A DNA stretch of 64,000 bases from Myxococcales bacterium (GTDB lineage: Bacteria; Myxococcota_A; Polyangia; Polyangiales; Polyangiaceae): assembly GCA_016703425.1 (NCBI GenBank), contig JADJCA010000002.1:310001-374000 (forward strand). Direction: 5' to 3'. This document shows, piece by piece, positions 21,926 through 30,107 of the stretch. A model generated the notes under the pieces. The model was not told where the DNA came from, made no database searches, and saw only the letters and a program-made list of their open reading frames with translations. The position numbers and the translations under genes are program-made. Positions within the stretch are counted from its first letter, which is position 1. Every line of letters starts with the position of its first letter.

Positions 21926-23267
21926 GCCAGAGCTCCGCGCCGACGACGGCGACGAGCCCCGGGGCCGCGTTGGCCTCCGGTGGGCACGCCGCCAGCGCAC
22001 GCACGGGCGTGGGCGTGGGAATTCGACGCCGCAGCCGTGGCTCCGCACCACGCGTCAACGTGTAGAGGGTGATGCCGTCCTCGCTCCCCTGCGCGTCGGC
22101 CGACACGGCTAGCTCGGGCGCTCCGTCTAGATCGAAGTCGAAGAGCGCGAGCTCGGCGCCGGCGTCGATGCTGCGCGCCTCAGTCTCGGCGCCCGAAAAC
22201 CGCACGCGCGCCTTACCCGATGGCTCACGGGCCGCAAGCACCACCGACTCGGCACCGTCGCGCGCGATCACGACGGCGGCAACGATCGCGTCGAATCGCG
22301 GCGTGGGCAGCGCGAGCTTCGCCTGCGTCGCCGCGAGCGTTGAGCATGCGACGGCGCCCTCGAGACCTCCTTGCGCCGGCGCGACGATGCTGCACGCCTC
22401 GACGCCACCCGTGGAGTGGATGGGAAGCGCGCGTAGGCGAGAGGCCACGTTGAGCTCCGAGTCGAGCGCGACGCCACCGCGGTCCGAGATGCCAACGAGC
22501 AGCCGATCGTCGATGAACGCGGCCGTCGCGATGGGCTCACGAAGCGGTACCGGCGCGCGCGGGAGCAGCGCCGCCCAAGGGACCGCGTGGTCGACGCGAA
22601 AGCGTCCGCGCTCAAGGCGCCCCAAGATGACACGGTTCTTCGTCACGAGCGCCAACTCGAGGCCGCCGTCGCCGGTGACGTCACCGCAAGCTGCCGCGAG
22701 CACATCCGAGTCGTCGAGCTTCGCCTTTGAGATGGCGGCCTGCTCGAGCAGGATGGCTGGCAGGTAAGACCGAAGCTCGGCGTCGATGGCCGCCTGCGCG
22801 AAGGTGTGATTTTTTGGCGCGACGCTCGGCGCGCGAATGCGGTCCCAGCCGTTCTTCGGCACCGCGTAGAGATCTGCCGACACGGAGAGTCGCCCCTTCT
22901 CGATGACCGGCGCGAGGAAGAGCAGCGAAGAGGTGTCCTTGAGCTGGGCGCGCGCCTGCGCAAGGGTCATGGCGCGAGGGGCGGGCCGCGCCCCCTTCTC
23001 AAGGCGCCCCGCCACGAGGGCGGCGAGGCGAGAGGCAAGCTCGTCGCTTCGCGCGCCAGGGACGTCGCTTACGAGCGGGGCCGTAGCGACCAACGTGCCG
23101 GCGGGGGCGTCCTTGAGGCCCTCGGCCACCTCACGAACGATGGACGCGAGACCCGAGGCGGCGACGGCCCGTGTGGAGCCGAGCGCGATGGCGAGCCCAA
23201 GAAGCGTCGTCCGCGCGCGCGCGATCCAAGGGCCTCTTCTGCCCGGGAAAAGGCCAGACGATTGCAT
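21915..23267 (-). CDS. exported protein with FG-GAP-like repeats
   Basis: 450-residue exported protein of unknown function. A signal sequence lies at about residues 17-37 (TTLLGLAIALGSTRAVAA). Residues 40-160 are alpha/beta (SIVREVAEGLKDAPAGTLVA). The rest has repeated strands with Asp-rich turns such as ACGDVTGDGGLELALV and LFDFDLDGAPELAVS, the latter close to FG-GAP/VCBS calcium-binding loops, suggesting a beta-propeller. Its ATG overlaps the PBP1A stop by one base (TGATG), and its stop lies inside the next gene, so it is in the middle of a tight operon. Confidence 0.82.
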   Translation of the reverse strand: MQSSGLFPGRRGPWIARARTTLLGLAIALGSTRAVAASGLASIVREVAEGLKDAPAGTLVATAPLVSDVPGARSDELASRLAALVAGRLEKGARPAPRAMTLAQARAQLKDTSSLLFLAPVIEKGRLSVSADLYAVPKNGWDRIRAPSVAPKNHTFAQAAIDAELRSYLPAILLEQAAISKAKLDDSDVLAAACGDVTGDGGLELALVTKNRVILGRLERGRFRVDHAVPWAALLPRAPVPLREPIATAAFIDDRLLVGISDRGGVALDSELNVASRLRALPIHSTGGVEACSIVAPAQGGLEGAVACSTLAATQAKLALPTPRFDAIVAAVVIARDGAESVVLAAREPSGKARVRFSGAETEARSIDAGAELALFDFDLDGAPELAVSADAQGSEDGITLYTLTRGAEPRLRRRIPTPTPVRALAACPPEANAAPGLVAVVGAELWLVR

Positions 23268-25885
23268 CAGTTCGACTTGGGAACCGTATCACCGAGCGCC
23301 TCGTGCCGCGCGTCTTCGCCGATGCCCGCATCGGCGCCGGCGGCCTCCGAGGGCGTCGCGACGTCTTTCGGCTCCGTTCCCTCAAGGAAGAGCTCGTCGA
23401 TGACGTCAACGTCGCCGTCATAGGGCAGGAGCCCGGTACGCTTGTCGATGGAGACTTGAACGATGCCCCCGGGCCGCGCGAACTCAGTCTTGGCCTTGCC
23501 TTCAACGGCGCTCTTCATGAAGGAGACCCAGGCGGGAAGCGCCGTACCGCCCCCCGTCTCGCCGCGGCCGAGCAGGTTGCCGTCGTCGAAGCCAATCCAA
23601 ACGACGGACGCGACGTCAGGCGAATACCCGGCGAACCATGTGTCCTTCGAGCCGTTGCTGGTGCCCGTCTTTCCCGCCACGGGCCTGCCCAGCTCCTTGG
23701 CCTTTTGACCCGTGCCCCGCTCGACAACGCTCGTGAGGAGGCTCGTCGTCAAGAAGGCCTCGGGCTCCGAGAGGACGCGACGCGCCGGCGGAACGCTGGG
23801 CAGCGCGACGGGCGCACCGTCAGGACCTTGGATCGAGAGGACCACTTGCGGCTCGGCGTAGAGGCCGCCGGCAGCGAGCGTCGCGTAGGCGCCTGCCAGC
23901 TCCATGGGACTGACCTCGTAGCTGCCGAGCGCGAGCGAGAGATCGGGCTTCATCGTGGACTCGATGCCCATGGCGCGCGCCAGCTCCACGACCCCCGCGG
24001 GGCCCACGTCTTCGATGACGCGCACCGCCGCGACGTTGACGGAGTTCGCCAGAACCTCGCGCAGCCGCAGCGGCTCGCTGTCCTTCCACCCTTCGTAGTT
24101 CGCGGGACGATAGCCGCCGGCGAAGGTTGCCGGCGTGACGTCGAGCAGCGACGCGGGAGTGAAGCGGCGCGTGCGCAACGCTTGGGCGTAGACGATCGGC
24201 TTGAAGGTCGAACCGGGCTGACGCTTGGCCTGCGTCGCGCGATCAAGGCCACCGCTCTGCGCCTCGTAGCTTCCCACCAGCGCCACGATCTGCCGCGTCC
24301 GAACGTCGAGGGCTACGAGGGCTCCTTCGGGCCCGAGCTCCAGCCGCAGCGGGATCTTGGAGCGTGCGAGGGCGCTCGTGCCCGCGTCGGCGACGCCTCC
24401 GTCGATGGTCGTCGTCGGCGCGGCAGCGGCGAGCGGAGCGTCGGGGGCGCCTAGAGCCGTCACGCGCACGAAGCTGCCGATGGGAGCAAACGCACTGGGG
24501 CTCAACTTCTGCGGGTTGTAGCGCTCGTGATCGCGCAGGAGCGCTACACCGGTGACGGCTCCAAGCCGCACCTCGATCGTGCCCTTGACATCATCCACGC
24601 CGGTCACCGTGCCGACGTACGTCTTGTTCTTCTCGGGCAGGCCGTCGGCCAAGAGTTCGCGCGACGCCGTGGGCTTTGCGACGCGCCCCTTCTTGTCGGG
24701 GGTGGGCTCTTTGAGAGGCCCAACGACCCCCTTTCGCTTGTCGTACGCCACGAGGCCTTCGCGGAGCGCCTTGCGAGCCGCCGCCTGGAGCTTCGGATCG
24801 ATGGTCGTCTTGATGACGAAGCCTCCACGCTTCGAGCGCTCCGGTTCAACCTTGGCGAGCATGCGGCGCGCGAGCTCGACGGCCTCCGGCGCGAGCTCGC
24901 TTTGGGGAGCCTCACTCGCCGCGAGGTGCACGGGCTCCGCCATCGCCTCAAGGTATGCGGCCTCGGGCAGGAAGCCCTTCTCACGCATTTGCCCCAAGAC
25001 GAAGGCGCGACGCGTGAGCGAGCGACGAAGGTCGCGGCGCGGGCTGAAGAGCTCGGGCCCCGCAGGAAGTCCAGCAAGGAGGGCCGCCTCGGCGATGGAG
25101 ATCTCGCGAGCCGCCTTGCCGAAGAGGTGCCGCGCCGCCTCTTCGACGCCGTAGCGCCCGTGACCAAAATAGATGTGGTTCAGGTAGAGCTCGAGGATCT
25201 CGTCCTTCGTGAGCTCTTGCTCGATGCGGCGCGAGAGCAACGCCTCGCGAAGCTTGCGCTCGTAGGTCTTCTCGGAGTCGAGGATCAGGTTCTTGACGAC
25301 CTGCTGCGTGATCGTCGAGCCGCCTTGGCGCTTGCGGCCGGCCTTCAGGTTCACGATGAAGGCGCGCGCGATGCCGAAGTAGTTGAGTCCCTCGTGCTCG
25401 TAGAAGCTCGCGTCCTCGGCTGCGAGGACCGCCAGCTTGACGTGGGCCGGCAGGCTCTTGATGGGAACGACGGTGCGCCGCTCGGTGAAGAGCTCCGCCA
25501 AGAGCGTGCCGTCGCGCGCGAGGACGCGTGTCACTTGCGCCGGGTGGTACGTGCTCTTGAGGTCGATGGCAGCCGGCAGCGTGGCCTCGATGCGGCGGAC
25601 GTAGGCGAAGGCCACGGCGAGCGCGACGAGGGCGAGCACGACGCCGAGCAGCGTGAGTCGTCCGGTCCAAACGAGGAGGCCGCGCCAGAAGCCGCGCCGT
25701 GCGCCGCGAGCGCCACGCTGACGGGGAGCGCCGCCGCTCGGTTTCTCGGCGACCGCCTCGGCGCCCGCTGACTCGGATTCAGCAAATGGAGCGGCGCGCC
25801 TCACGTTCTTGGGAAGAACGCTGGACTCGGGAGCCCGCTTCCGTCCGGGGCCGGGCTTTTCTGGGGGAGCGAGCGGCTCGGACAC
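23267..25885 (-). CDS. bifunctional penicillin-binding protein, PBP1A family
   Basis: Class A PBP, 872 residues, polymerising glycan strands and cross-linking peptides in the periplasm. Basic, Pro-rich cytoplasmic N-terminus, a membrane helix (LLGVVLALVALAVAFAYV), a GT51 domain with AAEDASFYEHEG (catalytic Glu), GGSTITQQVVKN and ARHLFGKAAREIS, then an inserted OB-like region (about 420-490), then the transpeptidase domain with PGSTFKP (active-site Ser), SVN and KTGTSNGSKD. The start is placed at the GTG at 25885; the frame continues upstream to 26035 but those residues look random. First gene of an operon with three others. Confidence 0.95.
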   Translation of the reverse strand: MSEPLAPPEKPGPGRKRAPESSVLPKNVRRAAPFAESESAGAEAVAEKPSGGAPRQRGARGARRGFWRGLLVWTGRLTLLGVVLALVALAVAFAYVRRIEATLPAAIDLKSTYHPAQVTRVLARDGTLLAELFTERRTVVPIKSLPAHVKLAVLAAEDASFYEHEGLNYFGIARAFIVNLKAGRKRQGGSTITQQVVKNLILDSEKTYERKLREALLSRRIEQELTKDEILELYLNHIYFGHGRYGVEEAARHLFGKAAREISIAEAALLAGLPAGPELFSPRRDLRRSLTRRAFVLGQMREKGFLPEAAYLEAMAEPVHLAASEAPQSELAPEAVELARRMLAKVEPERSKRGGFVIKTTIDPKLQAAARKALREGLVAYDKRKGVVGPLKEPTPDKKGRVAKPTASRELLADGLPEKNKTYVGTVTGVDDVKGTIEVRLGAVTGVALLRDHERYNPQKLSPSAFAPIGSFVRVTALGAPDAPLAAAAPTTTIDGGVADAGTSALARSKIPLRLELGPEGALVALDVRTRQIVALVGSYEAQSGGLDRATQAKRQPGSTFKPIVYAQALRTRRFTPASLLDVTPATFAGGYRPANYEGWKDSEPLRLREVLANSVNVAAVRVIEDVGPAGVVELARAMGIESTMKPDLSLALGSYEVSPMELAGAYATLAAGGLYAEPQVVLSIQGPDGAPVALPSVPPARRVLSEPEAFLTTSLLTSVVERGTGQKAKELGRPVAGKTGTSNGSKDTWFAGYSPDVASVVWIGFDDGNLLGRGETGGGTALPAWVSFMKSAVEGKAKTEFARPGGIVQVSIDKRTGLLPYDGDVDVIDELFLEGTEPKDVATPSEAAGADAGIGEDARHEALGDTVPKSN

Positions 25886-26067
25886 GGCCCAAGGCGTAGC
25901 CGAGAACCTCAGGAAACGGCAAACCCGGTGACAGCTGTACAGCGTCGCCGTGATTTTCAAGGGAATTTCCCGCGAAGCGGACGCCCGTCGGCTGGACTTG
26001 CTCGATCCCGGTGCTACCCCGCTCTGCCGGCGCACCGCTTCGAAGGGCGCGCCGACGGGAACCCACG

Positions 26068-27099
26068 ATGAACGCTCGAAAGCTCGCTCTCTTCATGATT
26101 CTCGCCGCCGGTTGCAGCGCTGGCGCTGCGTCGGGTACGGGTACGTCGGCCGAGGCGCCCCAGGATGCGGGCGGCACCACGACGAAGAAGGACGCGGGCG
26201 GCGGCACTCTCATCGAGGACCAGGACGCAGGCACGACGCCGCGCAAGGACGGCGGCGTTGCCGACACCGGTACGGAGGAGGACGCAACGACAAGCGTGAG
26301 CGACGCGGCGCCTGTTGGCCGGGACGCCGCGAAGCCCGTCGACGCGGCCCCCGTGGTCGATGCGGCGAACGACACGGGTGTCGCCGGAAACGACGCAGCC
26401 GCTGACGCGCAAGTCGACGCGGGGCCCGTCTGCAGCATCGACGATGCCACCTGGGTGAGAAACACAGGCGCCGTTACGGTCAACGAGTACGACATCGTCG
26501 CGAAGGGAAAGATCTGGGCCGTCAGCGCCGCAGGGGTGCTCCTGGGGTCGGTCTCGCTCAATCCGGCGGCGGGCCCATGTGCCGGCCAAGTCGGCACGTG
26601 CCGCCTCGAGGCCACCACGTGGCGCGAGGACCTCGGCGAATACCACATCGCCCAGAGCGGAACGCTCTGGCGCCTCGATATCGACGGCAACATCCTCGGC
26701 TCGCTCTCCCTCCAGACGTTCACGGGCCTCGTCGGCGCCGGCGGCCCTTGCGAAGGCAAGGCGGCTACGGCGTGCACCTTCGAGGCGGGCGCCTACCGCT
26801 CGGACCTCGGCCAATACCACCTCATCGCCGACGGGAAGATTTGGGCGGTCAACGGCACGTCGCCGTACGCGCTCGTGGGCTCCCAGTCGCTCACGAGCCT
26901 CACGGCCGTCGCCAACGGCCCCTGCGCGGGCCAGGCGGGCACGTGCCACGTCGATGCCTTCACGTACCGGCCCGACACCGACGAGGTTCACGTCGTCGCG
27001 AAGGGCAACCTCTACATCATGAACGACACCGGCTCGATCCTGAAGAGCACGACCTCGCTCCTGTCCATCCCGGGCATGGCCCAGGGCCCCTGCAAGTAG
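26068..27099 (+). CDS. lipoprotein with four propeller-like repeats
   Basis: 343-residue lipoprotein; signal ends in ILAAGC. Residues 18-120 are a Gly/Asp/Ala/Thr-rich linker with many DAG units, typical of myxobacterial surface lipoproteins. From about residue 122 four tandem units of about 55 residues follow, each with a Tyr/Trp pair, a strand like GKIWAV and a GPCAGQxGTC-type end; the last ends GPCK. The Cys pair in each unit suggests disulfide-stapled blades or sheets. No known function. Convergent with the next gene, seven bases between stops. Confidence 0.85.
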   Translation: MNARKLALFMILAAGCSAGAASGTGTSAEAPQDAGGTTTKKDAGGGTLIEDQDAGTTPRKDGGVADTGTEEDATTSVSDAAPVGRDAAKPVDAAPVVDAANDTGVAGNDAAADAQVDAGPVCSIDDATWVRNTGAVTVNEYDIVAKGKIWAVSAAGVLLGSVSLNPAAGPCAGQVGTCRLEATTWREDLGEYHIAQSGTLWRLDIDGNILGSLSLQTFTGLVGAGGPCEGKAATACTFEAGAYRSDLGQYHLIADGKIWAVNGTSPYALVGSQSLTSLTAVANGPCAGQAGTCHVDAFTYRPDTDEVHVVAKGNLYIMNDTGSILKSTTSLLSIPGMAQGPCK

Positions 27100-27106
27100 C
27101 GAGCGT

Positions 27107-28135
27107 TCAGAACTCGCCGCTCGCGTCCTTGGCGCAGGCCTGACACTCAGGCCGCGACGGGTCCTGATCGCACACCGAAGGACAGAAGCCGTTGCGACGG
27201 AAGACGAGCGGTTTCCCTTCGTCGCTGACCTCGTCGCAACGGACGCTCTCGCCGATGACGCTCATCTCTGCGTAGCCGCCGCTCGCTTGGAACTTGGTGG
27301 CACACACCGAGTCGGTCGTCGCCCAGTGCGGAAGGTCGGGCAATGCCTGGGTCACGTTCGCGGCCTTGTAGTCGGTATCGACACACGACTTCGCGACGAC
27401 GCAATCGTTCGGAGAAGGCGCGTTCACGTCGCCGGCCTTGATCGCGTAGCAGAGCTTGAAGTGCCCGGCGCAGTCGGCGCTGAGGCGATCCTTCGACCAG
27501 GTGCCGCCCGTCGGCGCCTTCGGCATTTGCCCCGGAGAGAGTGACGAGAGGCTCGCAGGGCAGTTGCCGGCTTCCGTCGACACGGCGGCGAACTTGCCGG
27601 GCCCGATCTCGACGAAACACGGGACCACGTTGTCGATGTCCCAGCGGCCCTTGGAGAAACAGGCGCACGCGTCTTTGCCGCTCTTTGCGCCGGCTCTTGG
27701 CTTCACTGCGCCCTTGCATGCACCCCACACTTTGCCGATCTCGCCGTCCGCCTCGCAGCGCGTGACGCCGTCTTTGCAGACGCCGAGGCCCCGCTGCTTG
27801 CGAAGCCCCGGCCAGCACGGAGCTTCTTCGCCGAGCGTCGTGCAGGGGCATCCTTCCTTGTTCTTGTCGGAGGGGCATTCCGGGGTGCCGCCGGGAACCT
27901 GATCTTTGGGCGCCTTGCCCGGGCCACACCAGGCGGGCGGCGGGTCGGTCTCCCAGAAGTCGTCGGCACCGAACTCCTCGGGCGCGTCGTCGGGACGGGA
28001 AATTGTCGGCGAGCCACCATCGGGCGAGCCACTGACGAACGCCCGCGTCGTTCCGTCGCCGCAGGCTACGACCAGGAGAAGGCACGCTACGCCGGACAGT
28101 GGCACCAAGCGCCGAGCGGAAAAGCGAGGTTGCAT
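27107..28135 (-). CDS. Cys-rich lipoprotein, unknown function
   Basis: 342-residue lipoprotein with signal ending LLVVACG. After a Gly/Ser/Asp linker come many cysteines (about 24), in pairs such as EGCPCTTLG, GVCKDGVTRC, ACACFSKG and ECQAC, in a beta-rich sequence. The pattern suggests a disulfide-bonded extracellular domain seen in other myxobacterial lipoproteins; I do not recognise a named family. Its start lies 85 bases from the divergent TPR gene. Confidence 0.82.
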   Translation of the reverse strand: MQPRFSARRLVPLSGVACLLLVVACGDGTTRAFVSGSPDGGSPTISRPDDAPEEFGADDFWETDPPPAWCGPGKAPKDQVPGGTPECPSDKNKEGCPCTTLGEEAPCWPGLRKQRGLGVCKDGVTRCEADGEIGKVWGACKGAVKPRAGAKSGKDACACFSKGRWDIDNVVPCFVEIGPGKFAAVSTEAGNCPASLSSLSPGQMPKAPTGGTWSKDRLSADCAGHFKLCYAIKAGDVNAPSPNDCVVAKSCVDTDYKAANVTQALPDLPHWATTDSVCATKFQASGGYAEMSVIGESVRCDEVSDEGKPLVFRRNGFCPSVCDQDPSRPECQACAKDASGEF

Positions 28136-28220
28136 GCTTCATGGAGCCCGACGTGGGGCTCATGTCGCACGGTTTTGTGCGGCATCGACGCGATGGGCCC
28201 GCGGCGCTACGTTGCACCTC

Positions 28221-29162
28221 GTGCGCCCTGTCGCTCTTGGAGCAGCCCTTTCGCTGTCCGCGTGGCTCGTAGCGGGGCCGCTTCGCGCGGGCGACGTGTC
28301 CGACACGGATCGACAGATCGCCCAGTCGCTCTTCGACGAAGGCCGGATTCTCCTGGAGGCGGACCGTCCGCGCGAGGCGTGCCCCAAGTTTGCCGAGAGC
28401 CAGCGTCTCGATCCCGGCGGCGGCACACTCCTCAACCTCGCGCTCTGCCTTGAGCTCAGCGGCAAGACCGGCTCGGCCTGGGCCCGCTATCAGGAGGCGC
28501 GGGCCATCGCCGCGCGCGACGGACGAAAGGACCGCGAGGAGTTCGCCCGCGAGCACCTCGCTCTCTTGGGTCCCAAGCTCCGGCGCGTCGTCGTCATCGT
28601 CCCCGCCGAGGTGGCGGCGCTAGGACCGTCGGTGACGCTCGATGACTCACGGCTCGGCACAGAAACCTGGGGGACCCCGCTGACGGTTGACCCAGGGCAG
28701 CACCGCATCAGCGCGCGAGCGCCGGGCCAAGCCCCCTGGGAAGCCGTCGTGGAGGTCCCGGAGGAGGGGCGTACGCTTCGCGTGGAGGTGGGCCGCGCGC
28801 CGAGCGACGGTGCGCCCCAAAACGAAAGGTCAGCGGCGACGACGACTGCGTTTTGGCTCACGCTGGGGGCGGGTAGCGCAGCGCTGTTGGCCGGCGGCAT
28901 CTTGGGAGTCGTGGCCCTTGGCTCGTCGCGCGAGGCCGACGACGGCTGCGCGCCCACCCGTTCGTTTTGCAACTCCGACGCGCAGGCGAGCGCCGCGCGG
29001 GCGCGCACCGAAGCGTGGGCGAGCACGGGCTTCGTGGCAGCCGGCGCCTTGGGCGTGGGCGTCGCGTTTCTTTTCTTGCGGCCCGCGCCGGCAAGAGCGC
29101 CAAAGGCTCGCCTCGAAGGCTTCGCGACGGACCGAGGCGGCGGCCTGCGTGGGTTCTTCTGA
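28221..29162 (+). CDS. exported TPR/PEGA-like protein
   Basis: 313 residues from the GTG; a TTG nine bases upstream is an alternative and neither has a clear ribosome-binding site. A signal peptide (ALGAALSLSAWLVAGPLRAG) is followed by TPR-like helices (AQSLFDEGRILLEADRPREA, LLNLALCLELSGKTGSAWAR), then a beta region like a PEGA domain (LTVDPGQHRISARAPGQ), and two C-terminal hydrophobic helices near 220 and 275 around a Cys-containing loop (DDGCAPTRSFC). The same layout recurs at 57285-58292, where it sits beside a kinase; here it is close to a sigma factor and kinase pair. Role unknown. Confidence 0.82.
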   Translation: MRPVALGAALSLSAWLVAGPLRAGDVSDTDRQIAQSLFDEGRILLEADRPREACPKFAESQRLDPGGGTLLNLALCLELSGKTGSAWARYQEARAIAARDGRKDREEFAREHLALLGPKLRRVVVIVPAEVAALGPSVTLDDSRLGTETWGTPLTVDPGQHRISARAPGQAPWEAVVEVPEEGRTLRVEVGRAPSDGAPQNERSAATTTAFWLTLGAGSAALLAGGILGVVALGSSREADDGCAPTRSFCNSDAQASAARARTEAWASTGFVAAGALGVGVAFLFLRPAPARAPKARLEGFATDRGGGLRGFF

Positions 29163-29192
29163 CGGCGAAGGCCCGCGCGCGTCTGCCTAACG

Positions 29193-30080
29193 CTAGCCCG
29201 AGCCTTCGAGGCGGCGACGAATGGTCGCGTCGAGTTGGCTTTGCACCATGCGCAAGACACTCTCGCACTCCTCGTTCGACACGCGGGCCGCCGCCGCAAA
29301 ATAGCTGCGCGTTCGCATGAGGAGCGTCTCGCGCGCCGAGGCCAGCCAACGCGCCGCCGTCGCTCGGTGAACTTGATAGAGGCGGCCGAGGTCGTCAATC
29401 GACAACTCGTCGACGACGTGTTGACGAAGCAGGTTCTTCTCCCGATCACTCAACGAATCGAGGGCGCGCTGAAAGGCCACCTTGAAGGCGTCGCGGTAGA
29501 GAGCCTTCATGTAAAAGAGCTCCGGGTCCCCCTCGGCCGTTCGCTCCACGAGGAGCTCCGGCTCCGGCACCTCGCGCTTCTCGCGACGAAGCAGCTTGAG
29601 GGCGCTTCGCGTCGCGCTCACGCGGAGCCAGCCGATGAGATCGCCCTGGCCCGCGTATTCGGCGATGCGCGGCGGCGCCACCTCATCGCCCGTGAAGAGC
29701 AGACGCCGGAGCCCCTGAAGGACGTCGTCGATCTGCGCATCGGTGAGGCGCATGCGGCGCAGCGACTCCGAGAGCGTGGGCCCCACCTTCGCGTCCAGCG
29801 CGGCGACGGCGGCCCCGTTTCCCTGCGCGCAGGCGCACGCGATGAAGAGGTCCGCGGCGCGGACACGTGAGAGATCCGTCGCCGTGCCGATGCGTGCCGC
29901 GACGTACGCCACGAACGATTCGGGAGCGACGTCGATGCCGGGCCACGCAGCTCCGGCGCCATCGAGCAGCGCTGTCAGCTCGCGCAGAAGGCGACCTTCC
30001 TCCGCCGCCGACGCGAACGGTCCTTCCGAGCCAACCGCAAGGCCCGCCAAAAAGGCTGCCACCAACGCTTGTTCCTTCAC
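29193..30080 (-). CDS. sigma-70-family factor, resembles Myxococcales gmx1 group
   Basis: 295-residue RNA polymerase sigma factor. The C-terminal half carries region 2-like DLIGWLRVSATRSALKLLRR and region 4-like LDSLSDREKNLLRQHVVD plus LSIDDLGRLYQVHRATAARW, a helix-turn-helix. The long N-terminal part (about 150 residues) matches the build of the group called Sig-70_gmx1 (TIGR03001), known from Myxococcales. Start is a GTG. It is divergent from a kinase carrying an anti-sigma-like zinc finger, with only 27 bases between the two start codons, which suggests shared control. Confidence 0.88.
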   Translation of the reverse strand: MKEQALVAAFLAGLAVGSEGPFASAAEEGRLLRELTALLDGAGAAWPGIDVAPESFVAYVAARIGTATDLSRVRAADLFIACACAQGNGAAVAALDAKVGPTLSESLRRMRLTDAQIDDVLQGLRRLLFTGDEVAPPRIAEYAGQGDLIGWLRVSATRSALKLLRREKREVPEPELLVERTAEGDPELFYMKALYRDAFKVAFQRALDSLSDREKNLLRQHVVDELSIDDLGRLYQVHRATAARWLASARETLLMRTRSYFAAAARVSNEECESVLRMVQSQLDATIRRRLEGSG

Positions 30081-30107
30081 GCCCGCTCATCTAGCACAGA
30101 GAGGCTG

